Below, piece after piece: positions 23,754-32,247 of a DNA stretch of 64,000 nt. The notes under the pieces were generated by a model. That model was not told where the DNA came from. It made no database searches and saw only the letters and a list, made by a program, of their open reading frames with translations. The translations under genes and the position numbers were made by a program. Source of the stretch: Mycobacterium fragae (GTDB lineage Bacteria; Actinomycetota; Actinomycetes; Mycobacteriales; Mycobacteriaceae); contig NZ_LQOW01000014.1 of NCBI RefSeq assembly GCF_002102185.1, positions 124,001-188,000 on the forward strand. The letters are read 5' to 3'. Numbering within the stretch: position 1 is the first letter of the stretch; each line of letters begins with the position of its first letter.

Positions 23754-26741
23754 CTACTTGGTGTTGTTGAACTTGGTGATTGCGTCGTCCAGGCGCTGCA
23801 ACGCCGCCCCGTAGCCTGCGAAATCGCCTTTCTTCTGTGCGTCGCGCACCGCGCCGATCGCCGACTGAATGTCCTTCAGCGCAGCCGCTTTGGCCGGGGA
23901 CAACGACGTCGCCCCGTTCGGAGACGGCGGGACCGCCGCGGCCGGTGGCCCGGCAGGGGGCAGCGAATCAGCAGCCGGCGGCGGAGTTCCCCGCGGCGGG
24001 TTGGCGGGCGCGCCGGAGTCGGTGGGCGCGATCCCGGCCGCCGTCGCGCCGGCACCCGGCCCGAACAATCCGGTGAGGGCGTCGCTCACGGTGGGGCCGT
24101 ACCCGATCTTGTCGTTGTACATCATCGCCACCCGGATCAGCCGTGGATACGACGACGCCGCATCGCTGGCACCCGGGGAGGCGTAAACCGGTTCGACGTA
24201 AAGCAATCCGCCCTGGGCCACCGGCAGCGTGAGCAGATTGCCCCACTTGATCCGGTTCTGGTTGTCGCGGCCGATCACGCCGAGATCCTGCGACACCGCG
24301 GTGTCGGTGGTGATCGCGTTGTTGGCCAATTTGGGCCCGTTGACTTGGCCCGGGATGGTCAGCACCGTGATCTTCCCGTAGTTCGCCGGATCGGAGCTGG
24401 CACTGATGTAGGCGGCCAGGTAGTCACGCTTGAACCTGTTCATCGCACTGGTCAGTTGGAACGCTGCCGAACTATCGCCCTTGGCAATGTCTTTCGCGAC
24501 GATGTAGTACGGCGGCTGATAGCTGCTGGCCGTCGGGTTCGGATCCAGCGGCACGTCCCAGAAGTCCGATGTGGAGAAGAAGGTCACCGGGTCGTTGACG
24601 TGATATTTGGCCAGCAGCATCCGCTGCACCTTGAACAGGTCCTCCGGATAGCGCAGATGCTTGGCGAGTTCGGGCGTGATCTCGCCTTTCGGCTTGACCG
24701 TGCCCGGGAAAACTCTCATCCACGCTTTGAGCACAGGGTCTCGATCGTCTTGCTGATACAGCGTGACGGTCCCGTCGTAGGCATCGACGGTGGCCTTCAC
24801 CGAGTTCCGGATGTAGGACACCCGCTTGTCGGGGGCCAGCCGGTTGAACGCCACCTCGGTGGAGTCGGCGGTGGCCGATGACAGCGAGGTGAGCTCGGAG
24901 TACGGGTAGTTGTCAAGCGTGGTGTAGCCGTCGATGATCCACACCAACCGCTTGTTGACGATCGCGGGGTACACGCTGCTGTCGGCGGTCAGCCAGGGCG
25001 CCACCGCTTCCACCCGCTTGGCCGGGTCGCGGTTGAACAAGATTTTGCTGTTGGAGCCGATCACGTTGGAGAACAAGAAGTTTCGCTCGGCGAACTTGGC
25101 CGCGAAGACGCTACGCGACACCCAGCTGCCGATAGGGACTCCACCACTTCCGGTGTAGGTGTAGTTCTTGGTCTCGGTGTTGGTCTCGTAGTCGTATTCC
25201 CGGTCGGCGCCGTTCTTTCCGACGATCGCATAGTCGGCCGGCGTGTTGGAGATCACCGGCCCGAAATAGATTCGCGGCTGCTCCAGCCGGGCGGGCCCGT
25301 CGGAGAGCACGCTGCCGTTGGCGCCAACGACGTTGACCAGAAACTCGGGATACCCGCCATTCTGGTTGGGGTCGTTCGCGATACCGCGCACGGTGTTGGC
25401 CGGCGACGCGATGAACCCGTTGCCGTGGGTGTAGACGGTGTGCCGGTTGATCCAGTCTCGCTGGTTGTCGATCAGCCGGTCCGGGTTGAGTTCACGGGCG
25501 GCGACGACGTAGTCGCGCAGGTTGCCGTCGCGGTCGAGGTAACGGTCGATGGACAACTGGTCGGGAAAGTAGTAGAAGTTCTTGCCCTGCTGGAACTGCG
25601 TGAACGCCGGGCTGACGATCGTGGGGTCCAGTAACCGGATGTTCGACGTGGTGGCACGGTCGGCGGCGACCTGTGCGGCGGTGGCCTGGCTGTCACCGCT
25701 GTAGTTCCGGTAGCTCACCACGTCATCGGTCAGGCCGTAGGCTTGTCGGGTCGCGGTGATGCTCCGCTTGATGTACTCGCTTTCCTTCTGTGCGGCATTG
25801 GGTCTGACGCTGATCTGCTCGACGATCAGCGGCCAGGCGGCGCCGACTATCAACGACGACAGCAACAGCAGCACCAAACCGATGGCCGGAATCCGTAAGT
25901 CCCGCATCGCGATCGCCGAGAACACAGCGGCCGCGCAGATCACCGCGATGGCCAACAGGATCAGCTTCGCCGGCAGCACCGCATTGATGTCGGTGTACCC
26001 GGCACCGGTGAACGGCTTTCCGGCGCGGGTGTGGGACAGCAGCTCGTAGCGGTCCAGCCAGTACGCGACCGCTTTGAGCAGCACCAGTGCGCCGATCAGG
26101 CTGATCAACTGGATGCGCGCCGAACGGCTCAACGCGCCGGTGCGCCCGGACAGGCGGATGCCCCCGAAGATGTAGTGCGCCAACAGGTTTGCCACGAACG
26201 CCAGAAACAGCGCCACAAACAAATAGCTGAGCACCAGACGGTAGAACGGCAGCTCGAAGGCGTAGAAGCCAAGATCCTTGCCGAATTGCGGATCGGCAAT
26301 GCCGAAATCACCACCGTGAAGGAACAACTGAATCCGCACCCAGTAGGTCTGGGCGATGATCCCGGCCAGTAGGCCTACCGCCGCCGGAATCCCGATACCG
26401 AACTCCCGCAGCCTCGACATCACCACCGTGCGATACCGCGCCACCGGATCGTTGCCGTTGCTCGGGACGAACACCGGCCGTGTGCGGTAGGCCAGCGCCA
26501 GCCCGGCGAACACGATGCCGCCGAACAGCAGCCCCACGACGAGGAAGACCAGAAAGCGGGTCAGCAGCACGGTGGCGAACACCGATCGGTAGCCCAGTTC
26601 ACCGAACCACAGCCAGTCGACGTAGCCGTCGATCAGCCGCGGGCCGACGAGCAGCAGCACGATCACTCCCAAAGCGATCGCGATCAGAATCCGGCTGCGC
26701 CGAGTCAGCTTCGGCATTCTGGCGGTGGGCCGCATCCCCAC
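23754..26741 (-). CDS. UPF0182 family large membrane protein (Rv3193c orthologue)
   Basis: 995 residues, close to the M. tuberculosis orthologue, with the same start [20 protein letters not shown]. About seven hydrophobic segments lie in the first 310 residues (for example [20 protein letters not shown] and [20 protein letters not shown]). A large exported, mostly soluble domain follows, and then an Ala/Pro-rich stretch (about 905-955) and a short charged C-terminal helix. The family's function is unknown; it is conserved across actinobacteria. It is a single gene between the regulator and the Lon-like protease. Confidence 0.95.
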   Translation of the reverse strand: MGMRPTARMPKLTRRSRILIAIALGVIVLLLVGPRLIDGYVDWLWFGELGYRSVFATVLLTRFLVFLVVGLLFGGIVFAGLALAYRTRPVFVPSNGNDPVARYRTVVMSRLREFGIGIPAAVGLLAGIIAQTYWVRIQLFLHGGDFGIADPQFGKDLGFYAFELPFYRLVLSYLFVALFLAFVANLLAHYIFGGIRLSGRTGALSRSARIQLISLIGALVLLKAVAYWLDRYELLSHTRAGKPFTGAGYTDINAVLPAKLILLAIAVICAAAVFSAIAMRDLRIPAIGLVLLLLSSLIVGAAWPLIVEQISVRPNAAQKESEYIKRSITATRQAYGLTDDVVSYRNYSGDSQATAAQVAADRATTSNIRLLDPTIVSPAFTQFQQGKNFYYFPDQLSIDRYLDRDGNLRDYVVAARELNPDRLIDNQRDWINRHTVYTHGNGFIASPANTVRGIANDPNQNGGYPEFLVNVVGANGSVLSDGPARLEQPRIYFGPVISNTPADYAIVGKNGADREYDYETNTETKNYTYTGSGGVPIGSWVSRSVFAAKFAERNFLFSNVIGSNSKILFNRDPAKRVEAVAPWLTADSSVYPAIVNKRLVWIIDGYTTLDNYPYSELTSLSSATADSTEVAFNRLAPDKRVSYIRNSVKATVDAYDGTVTLYQQDDRDPVLKAWMRVFPGTVKPKGEITPELAKHLRYPEDLFKVQRMLLAKYHVNDPVTFFSTSDFWDVPLDPNPTASSYQPPYYIVAKDIAKGDSSAAFQLTSAMNRFKRDYLAAYISASSDPANYGKITVLTIPGQVNGPKLANNAITTDTAVSQDLGVIGRDNQNRIKWGNLLTLPVAQGGLLYVEPVYASPGASDAASSYPRLIRVAMMYNDKIGYGPTVSDALTGLFGPGAGATAAGIAPTDSGAPANPPRGTPPPAADSLPPAGPPAAAVPPSPNGATSLSPAKAAALKDIQSAIGAVRDAQKKGDFAGYGAALQRLDDAITKFNNTK

Positions 26742-26814
26742 TAGCTACGCTCCCTGGTCAAAGTTGACGGTGCCCGTCGGCGTTTTGTGCTCGTGTCACA
26801 ACTGTACGCAGGAG

Positions 26815-27837
26815 TTAACAGCTGGGCGGCTCGCCGCCGGCCGTCACCGTATGCAGCGCGTCCACCGCCTGACGGAGGTCATCGACCTTCACCAATTGCA
26901 GTCCGGGCAGTTTGTCGGAGCTGGCCTCATAGCAGTTTTTCGCCGGCACCAGAAACACTGTCGCCCCGGCGCTGCGGGCGGCGGCCATCTTGTGCACGAT
27001 GCCGCCGATGGGGCCCACCGTGCCGTCCGCCTTGATCGTGCCCGTCCCTGCGACGAACTTGGAGCCGACGAGATTGCCGGTAGTGAGCTTGTCGACGACA
27101 GCCAGGCTGAACATCAATCCCGCGGAGGGCCCGCCGATGTTGGCGAGGTTGAAATCGACGACGAACGGCGCCCACGGGGCGTCCATCACGGACACACCCA
27201 GAAAGCCGTACTTGCGATCCGGGTTGGTGCCCAGGGTGATCCGCGCGCTCCCCGGCGGCGCGTTTTTCCGCCGAAAGTCGGTCGCCACCGACTGGCCGGG
27301 TTTGGTGTGCTTCAGCAGGGACGTGAACTGATCCACATCCTTCACCGGCTTACCGTCGACCGCGTCCACCGCGTCACCCGCCTGCAGCTTGCCCAATGAC
27401 GGACCGGGGTCGCTGACCTTCGCGACGGTGACGGCCTGCGGGTATTTCAGATACCCCAGCGCCGCGTACTCGGCGTTGTGCTCGGACTGCTGGAAATCGG
27501 CGTTGTTGGCCTTGTCGATCTCCTCCCGCGACTTGCCCGGCGGATAGACCAGGGCGCGCGGCATCAGCTGTTCCTGCCCGGAGAGCCAGAGCGTCAGCGC
27601 TTCAGCCAGGCTGAGATCGTCGCGCTGGGACACCGTCGTCATGTTCAGGTGACCCGACGTCGGGTGCGTCTGGGTGCCCTGGATATCCACCACTTGTTTG
27701 CCGTCGACCTCGCCGAGCGTGTCGAAGGTCGGACCCGGGCCGAGTGACACATACGGCACGGTCACCAGCGCAAGCAACACACCGAAGACGACGATCGGCA
27801 CCAGCGCCACAATCAGCGTCAAGATCCGCCTGTTCAC
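26815..27837 (-). CDS. Membrane-anchored PDZ / Lon-type serine protease (Rv3194c orthologue)
   Basis: 340 residues from GTG 27837, chosen because the Rv3194c orthologue starts at the same NRRILTL. One N-terminal membrane helix (about 8-30), a PDZ domain around residues 150-230 (PGPSLGKLQAGDAVDAVDGK), and a C-terminal Lon (S16) proteolytic domain with the catalytic Ser in GGPSAGLMFSLAVVD and the Lys in GPIGGIVHKMAAARSAGA. The protease domain faces the cell exterior; substrates are unknown. The longer open frame upstream runs into the divergent Rv3195-like gene and is rejected. Confidence 0.93.
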   Translation of the reverse strand: MNRRILTLIVALVPIVVFGVLLALVTVPYVSLGPGPTFDTLGEVDGKQVVDIQGTQTHPTSGHLNMTTVSQRDDLSLAEALTLWLSGQEQLMPRALVYPPGKSREEIDKANNADFQQSEHNAEYAALGYLKYPQAVTVAKVSDPGPSLGKLQAGDAVDAVDGKPVKDVDQFTSLLKHTKPGQSVATDFRRKNAPPGSARITLGTNPDRKYGFLGVSVMDAPWAPFVVDFNLANIGGPSAGLMFSLAVVDKLTTGNLVGSKFVAGTGTIKADGTVGPIGGIVHKMAAARSAGATVFLVPAKNCYEASSDKLPGLQLVKVDDLRQAVDALHTVTAGGEPPSC

Positions 27838-27934
27838 TCCGCTTACCTTAGACGGACCCGAATGGCGGCCCGGTTCACTCAGAGCGTGACCGCGGATCGC
27901 ACGTCGTTCACCGCCGATGAGTACCGTTGTGGGC

Positions 27935-29317
27935 ATGGCTGACCTGCCCTTCGGGTTCTCCGCGGGAGACGACCCCGACCGCGACAAGCGCGGCGAAAAC
28001 GACCCCAATTCCGGTTCGGGCTCAGCCGACCCGTTCGGTCTCGGCGGCCTCGGCGGTGAGTTCGACATGGCCGACCTGGGCCAGATCTTCACCCGTCTCG
28101 GGCAGATGTTCAGTGGCGCCGGCTCTGCGATGGCCGGCGGCCAGTCGTCGGGCCCGGTGAACTATGAGCTGGCCCGCCAGCTGGCGTCCAGCTCGATCGG
28201 GTTCGTCGCGCCGATCCCGGCGGCCACGAACTCGGCGATCAACGATGCGGTACACCTCGCCGATACCTGGCTCGACGGGGTGACCTCCCTGCCGGCCGGC
28301 ACCATCAAGGCCGTCGCGTGGACACCCCAGGACTGGGTGGACAACACCTTGGAGACCTGGAAGCGGCTGTGTGATCCGATGGCCCAGCAGATCGCAACCG
28401 TGTGGGCGTCGGCGTTGCCCGAAGAGGCCAAGAACATGGCCGGTCCGCTGCTGTCGATGATGTCGCGGATGGGCGGCATGGCATTCGGCTCGCAGCTCGG
28501 CCAGGCTCTGGGCCGGTTGTCCCGCGAGGTGCTGACATCGACCGACATCGGTTTACCCTTGGGGCCCAAGGGCATAGCCGCACTGCTGCCGGACGCCATC
28601 GATTCCTTCGCCGCCGGGCTCGAGCGATCCCGCAGCGAGATCGTGACCTTCTTGGCGGCTCGCGAGGCCGCGCATCATCGCCTGTTCAGCCACGTGCCGT
28701 GGCTGTCCAGCCAACTGCTCGGCGCCGTCGAGGCCTACGCCAAGGGCATGAAGATCGACATGACCGGGATCGAAGAGTTGGCGCGCGATTTCAACCCGAC
28801 CTCGTTGAACGATCCGGCGGCCGTCGAGCAGCTGCTGACCCAGGGTGTGTTCGAGCCCAAAGCGACGCCCGAACAGACCCAGGCACTTGAACGGCTGGAG
28901 ACCCTGCTGGCGTTGATCGAGGGCTGGGTGCAGACGGTGGTCACTGCGGCTCTGGGCGATCGCATCCCGGGTGCCGCCGCGCTCGCCGAGACGCTGCGGC
29001 GCCGCCGGGCCACCGGTGGGCCCGCCGAGCAGACCTTCGCCACCCTGGTCGGGCTCGAGCTACGGCCCCGCAAGCTGCGCGAGGCCGCCGCGCTCTGGGA
29101 GCGGGTGACCGAGGCAGCCGGGGTGGACGCCCGCGATGCGGTGTGGCAGCACCCGGATCTGCTGCCCTCGTCCGACGATCTCGACGAACCGGCCGGGTTC
29201 ATCGACCGGGTCATCGGCGGCGACACCAGCGGTATCGACGAGGCGATAGCCGAGTTCGAGCGGCGCGCCGACAATGGTCCGGACCGCGACGGCCCAGATG
29301 GTTCTGTGGATAACTGA
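27935..29317 (+). CDS. Zincin-like putative hydrolase, DUF2342 family (Rv3195 orthologue)
   Basis: 460 residues from ATG 27935 (MADLPFGFSAGDDPDRDK). A Gly/Ser-rich low-complexity N-terminus (~1-60) precedes the conserved domain annotated in this family as a putative zinc-dependent hydrolase. The motif REAAHHRLFSHVPWL (about residue 250) stands where HExxH-like residues are expected, though a canonical HExxH is not seen. No signal peptide. It is the first of three co-directional genes (with the TOMM-type protein and ABC1 kinase), the order seen in M. tuberculosis. Activity is unproven. Confidence 0.88.
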   Translation: MADLPFGFSAGDDPDRDKRGENDPNSGSGSADPFGLGGLGGEFDMADLGQIFTRLGQMFSGAGSAMAGGQSSGPVNYELARQLASSSIGFVAPIPAATNSAINDAVHLADTWLDGVTSLPAGTIKAVAWTPQDWVDNTLETWKRLCDPMAQQIATVWASALPEEAKNMAGPLLSMMSRMGGMAFGSQLGQALGRLSREVLTSTDIGLPLGPKGIAALLPDAIDSFAAGLERSRSEIVTFLAAREAAHHRLFSHVPWLSSQLLGAVEAYAKGMKIDMTGIEELARDFNPTSLNDPAAVEQLLTQGVFEPKATPEQTQALERLETLLALIEGWVQTVVTAALGDRIPGAAALAETLRRRRATGGPAEQTFATLVGLELRPRKLREAAALWERVTEAAGVDARDAVWQHPDLLPSSDDLDEPAGFIDRVIGGDTSGIDEAIAEFERRADNGPDRDGPDGSVDN

Positions 29318-29353
29318 GCTGGCGATCCGGCCCGGCCGTGGCACAGTGCCAGG

Positions 29354-30205
29354 ATGGCGCAGCCCACGCCGCCGTTGTATGCGTTGGACCCCGTCATGCT
29401 GGTCCTGCTGCGACCCGACGGCGCTGTACAGGTGGGCTGGGATCCGCGTCGGGCGGTGCTGGTCCGACCGCCCCGCGGCCTGACCGCCGCCGGGCTGGCC
29501 ACGCTGCTGCGTTCGATGCACTCGCCGACCCCGATAACCGAGCTGCAACGCAGGGCGAAGGCGGTGCCCGCCGAGGACTTGGCGGATCTCGTCGAGCAAC
29601 TGGTCGAAGCGGGTGTCGCCACCCGCGCGAGCCGGCGACGAGCCGGCCGCTCGGCGTCCATTCGGGTGCACGGGCGCGGGCCGCTCTCCGAACTGCTCGT
29701 CGAGGCGCTGCGCTGCTCGGGTGCCCGACTCCGGCAGAGCAGCCAGCCCCACGCGGCCGTGCCGCCCGCCGGAGCCGACCTATTTGTGTTGTCCGACTGC
29801 CTGGTCGCCGACCCGCGACTGGTCCGCGATCTGCACAGCCACCGCGTCGCGCACCTTCTGGTTCGGGTGCGTGACGGCGTCGGCCTGGTCGGTCCGCTGG
29901 TCATACCCGGTGTCACCAGCTGCCTGGACTGCGCGGATTTGCACCGCAGGGACCGCGATGCGGCGTGGCCGGCCGTCGCCGCCCAGCTGCGCGACACCGT
30001 AGGCACGGCCGACCGCGCGACCGTTCTGGCGACGGCAGCTCTGGCGCTCAGCCAGGTCAGCCGGGTGATCGGTGCGGTTCGCGGATCCGATTCGATGCCT
30101 GATCCGGGGCCGCCGCCGGCGTTGAACTCGACGCTGGAGTTCGATGTCCATGCCGGTTCGATCGTGACGCGGCACTGGCCGCGGCACCCACTGTGTTCTT
30201 GTTGA
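29354..30205 (+). CDS. TOMM cyclodehydratase / leader-peptide-binding-like protein (Rv3196 orthologue)
   Basis: 283 residues. The N-terminal part (about 1-95) looks like a RiPP recognition element, followed by a ThiF/E1-like Rossmann region. GVTSCLDCADLHRRDRD supplies a CxxC pair and the protein ends HPLCSC, probably completing a four-Cys zinc site as in cyclodehydratase C-proteins that prepare Cys/Ser/Thr for azoline formation. No YcaO partner, dehydrogenase or obvious precursor peptide is present in the window. In M. tuberculosis it is likewise next to Rv3195 and Rv3197. An orphan or moonlighting role is likely. Confidence 0.75.
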   Translation: MAQPTPPLYALDPVMLVLLRPDGAVQVGWDPRRAVLVRPPRGLTAAGLATLLRSMHSPTPITELQRRAKAVPAEDLADLVEQLVEAGVATRASRRRAGRSASIRVHGRGPLSELLVEALRCSGARLRQSSQPHAAVPPAGADLFVLSDCLVADPRLVRDLHSHRVAHLLVRVRDGVGLVGPLVIPGVTSCLDCADLHRRDRDAAWPAVAAQLRDTVGTADRATVLATAALALSQVSRVIGAVRGSDSMPDPGPPPALNSTLEFDVHAGSIVTRHWPRHPLCSC

Positions 30206-30263
30206 CAGCACTTGTTGCCAGATCGATGCGGGCGAGCCGGGCGCCGTCATGGATGATGGTTCT

Positions 30264-31592
30264 GTGACGGACATCAAACGGGGCCGCGCGGCGCGCAACG
30301 CGAAGCTGGCCGGCCTGTCGGTAAACATCGCCGGCCGCACAGCGCTCGGGATCGGCAAGCGACTGACCGGCAAGTCGAGAGACGAAGTCAACGCCGAGCT
30401 GATGGAGAAGGCCGCGCATCAACTGTTCACCGTGCTTGGTGAGCTCAAGGGTGGCGCGATGAAGGTCGGCCAGGCGTTGTCCGTGATGGAAGCCGCTATT
30501 CCCGAGGAATTCGGCGAGCCGTATCGCGAAGCGCTGACCAAGCTGCAGAAGGATGCCCCGCCGCTGGCCGCGCACAAGGTGCATCGGGTGCTCGACGCGC
30601 AGCTCGGCACCAAGTGGCGCGAACGGTTCATCGAGTTCGACGACACGCCGGTGGCCTCGGCCAGCATCGGACAGGTCCACAAGGCGGTGTGGCACGACGG
30701 CCGCGAAGTCGCGGTCAAGATCCAATACCCCGGCGCCGACGAAGCGCTGCGCGCCGACCTGAAGACCATGCAGCGCATGGTTGGCGTGATCAAGCAGCTC
30801 GCACCCGGCGCGGACGTCCAAGGCGTGGTCGACGAGCTGATATCGCGCACCGAGATGGAACTCGACTACCGGCTGGAGGCCGACAACCAGCGCGCGTTCG
30901 CGAAGGCATACCAGGACCACCCGCACTTCCTGGTGCCGCACGTCGTGGCCAGCGCGCCGAAGGTGGTGATCCAGGAGTGGATCGAGGGCATCCCGATGGC
31001 GGAGATCATCCGCAACGGGACCACCGAACAGCGTGACCTGATGGGAACCCGACTGGTCGAACTCACCTTCGACGCGCCGCGTCGGCTCGAGATGATCCAC
31101 GGCGACGCGCATCCCGGCAATTTCATGCTGATGCCCGACGGCCGGATGGGCGTCATCGACTTCGGGGCGGTCGCGCCGCTGCCCGGCGGCTTCCCCATCG
31201 AGTTGGGGATGTCGATCCGGCTGGCCCGGGAGAAGAACTACGACCTGCTGCTGCCGACGATGGAGAAGGCAGGCCTGATCCAGAAGGGCCAGCAGGTGTC
31301 GGTGCGCGACATCGACGACATGCTGCGCCAGCACGTCGAACCCGTCGAAGTTGAGGTGTTCCACTACAACCGCAAGTGGCTGCAGCGGGCGGCCGCCCAA
31401 CGTATCGACCGGTCGGTGTCGCAGATGAGGACAGTGCGACAGCTGGACCTGCCGGCCAAGCTGGCGATGCCGATGCGGGTGCTCGCGTCGGTGGGCGCGA
31501 TTCTGTGCCAACTGGACGCGCATGTGCCGATGAAGGCGCTCTCGGAGGAGCTGATCCCCGGCTTTGCCGAACCCGACACGGCGGTGGTTTAA
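30264..31592 (+). CDS. ABC1/UbiB-type atypical kinase (Rv3197 orthologue)
   Basis: 442 residues from GTG 30264, aligned with the M. tuberculosis start (AEIKRGRAARNAKLA); ATG 30249 would add five residues. ABC1-family marks: the KxGQ helix MKVGQALSVMEA, the Ala-rich loop PVASASIGQVHKA in place of a P-loop, catalytic Lys in VAVKIQYPG, ELDYRLEADNQ, catalytic loop HGDAHPGNFM and metal Asp in VIDFGAV. Databases often mislabel it as an ABC transporter. It is convergent with whiB7, and the pair has been linked to macrolide tolerance in M. tuberculosis. No membrane segment seen. Confidence 0.92.
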   Translation: MTDIKRGRAARNAKLAGLSVNIAGRTALGIGKRLTGKSRDEVNAELMEKAAHQLFTVLGELKGGAMKVGQALSVMEAAIPEEFGEPYREALTKLQKDAPPLAAHKVHRVLDAQLGTKWRERFIEFDDTPVASASIGQVHKAVWHDGREVAVKIQYPGADEALRADLKTMQRMVGVIKQLAPGADVQGVVDELISRTEMELDYRLEADNQRAFAKAYQDHPHFLVPHVVASAPKVVIQEWIEGIPMAEIIRNGTTEQRDLMGTRLVELTFDAPRRLEMIHGDAHPGNFMLMPDGRMGVIDFGAVAPLPGGFPIELGMSIRLAREKNYDLLLPTMEKAGLIQKGQQVSVRDIDDMLRQHVEPVEVEVFHYNRKWLQRAAAQRIDRSVSQMRTVRQLDLPAKLAMPMRVLASVGAILCQLDAHVPMKALSEELIPGFAEPDTAVV

Positions 31593-31598
31593 CCACCG

Positions 31599-31657
31599 CG
31601 AGAGTGCAACTACCGACGCTCCCTCTCGGGAAATGCGTTGCCAGTTGCACTTTCGCG
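31599..31657. terminator. Bidirectional hairpin between the ABC1 kinase gene and whiB7
   Basis: GCGAGAGTGCAACT (31599-31612) and AGTTGCACTTTCGC (31644-31657) pair at 13 of 14 positions around a 31-base loop that holds a smaller CCCTCTCGGGAAA hairpin. Its place between two convergent stops suggests it ends both transcripts. Confidence 0.55.
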
Positions 31658-31659
31658 CG

Positions 31660-31902
31660 CTAGGCGGCGACGGCGTCCTTGCGCGGACGGCCGCGCGGAC
31701 GCTTGTGGCTCACGATCGAGCCGCGGTCGAGGATCTCACCGCCCCACACTCCCCACGGTTCTGCCCGTTCCAGCGCCGCGGCCAGGCACGCGCTGCGGAT
31801 CGGGCAGTCAGCGCATAACGCCTTGGCCCGCTCCAAGCCGGACGGAGTGTCGGCGAACCACAGGTCGGGATCGCGATTACATGGCAACTCCAGAGTCGAC
31901 AT
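31660..31902 (-). CDS. whiB7: WhiB7 iron-sulfur transcription factor
   Basis: 80 residues from ATG 31902. Four Cys (8, 30, 33, 39) of the pattern Cys-x21-Cys-x2-Cys-x5-Cys bind a 4Fe-4S cluster. EPWGVWGGE is the WhiB turn that contacts sigma-A region 4, and RGRPRK near the end is the AT-hook typical of WhiB7. WhiB7 activates intrinsic antibiotic-resistance genes and its own promoter. A TTG at 31944 would extend the protein, but lacks support. The M. tuberculosis protein has about ten more residues at the N-terminus. Long regulated leader upstream, listed separately. Confidence 0.96.
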   Translation of the reverse strand: MSTLELPCNRDPDLWFADTPSGLERAKALCADCPIRSACLAAALERAEPWGVWGGEILDRGSIVSHKRPRGRPRKDAVAA

Positions 31903-31977
31903 GTCCTGGTCACCTGCTTCCTGGTCGGGTGGTGGTCTTTTCAAAAGATCCGGACCAGGTGGCGGGCGGATGACCCG

Positions 31978-32015
31978 AAAATAATGGCCACGGATCTGAT
32001 TTCGAGTCCGTGGCC
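31978..32015 (-). terminator. Attenuator (intrinsic terminator) in the whiB7 leader
   Basis: Minus-strand 9-bp stem GGCCACGGA / TCCGTGGCC with a 12-base loop, followed by ATTATTTT. It lies between the uORF stop and the whiB7 start, where transcription would end early unless ribosome stalling on the uORF rearranges the RNA, as described for whiB7 in other mycobacteria. Confidence 0.8.
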
Positions 32016-32034
32016 GTCGGGGGATTCCTAGAAC

Positions 32035-32160
32035 CTAGGTGGACCCTCGATCCACGGACGCGTCGGCTGCGGCGGCGATACGGCGATGACGCGGCGCAGC
32101 CAATACGGCCGCCGCCGCGGCATGCGCAGCACGGGGGAAGCCAGTCGTGGTGATCATCAT
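32035..32160 (-). CDS. whiB7 upstream leader ORF (uORF)
   Basis: 41 codons on the minus strand, with GGAGG (32166-32170) 5 nt before the first of two ATG codons. The peptide starts MMITTTGFPRAAHAAAAAV and is rich in Ala, Arg and His. The stop TAG is 20 nt before the attenuator stem. Known whiB7 leaders contain such a uORF whose impaired translation by ribosome-targeting drugs or amino-acid shortage allows read-through into whiB7. Position, ribosome-binding site and terminator all fit; the peptide itself is probably not the product that matters. Confidence 0.75.
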   Translation of the reverse strand: MMITTTGFPRAAHAAAAAVLAAPRHRRIAAAADASVDRGST

Positions 32161-32197
32161 GGCTCCCTCCTTTCGCGCTGTCGGAACTGCGGCTAAG

Positions 32198-32235
32198 AGG
32201 TTAAAGGGTAGCAGCTTGGCCAGGCAAGCGATTTT
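32198..32235 (-). promoter_or_regulatory. whiB7 promoter with AT-rich WhiB7-responsive element
   Basis: Minus strand: AAAAT (32231-32235), then TTGCCT (-35, 32222-32227), an 18-bp spacer and TAACCT (-10, 32198-32203), about 38 bp before the uORF ATG. An AT-rich run just upstream of the -35 box is the known feature of promoters activated by WhiB7 with sigma-A. Confidence 0.65.
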
Positions 32236-32247
32236 CTACCAGCGGTT

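Noticed and set aside
28735..31523. Two long minus-strand ORFs (423 and 488 codons) opposite the Rv3195-Rv3197-like genes
   Set aside because: Products are Arg/Ser- or His/Arg-rich without any domain; the plus-strand frames are clear orthologues.
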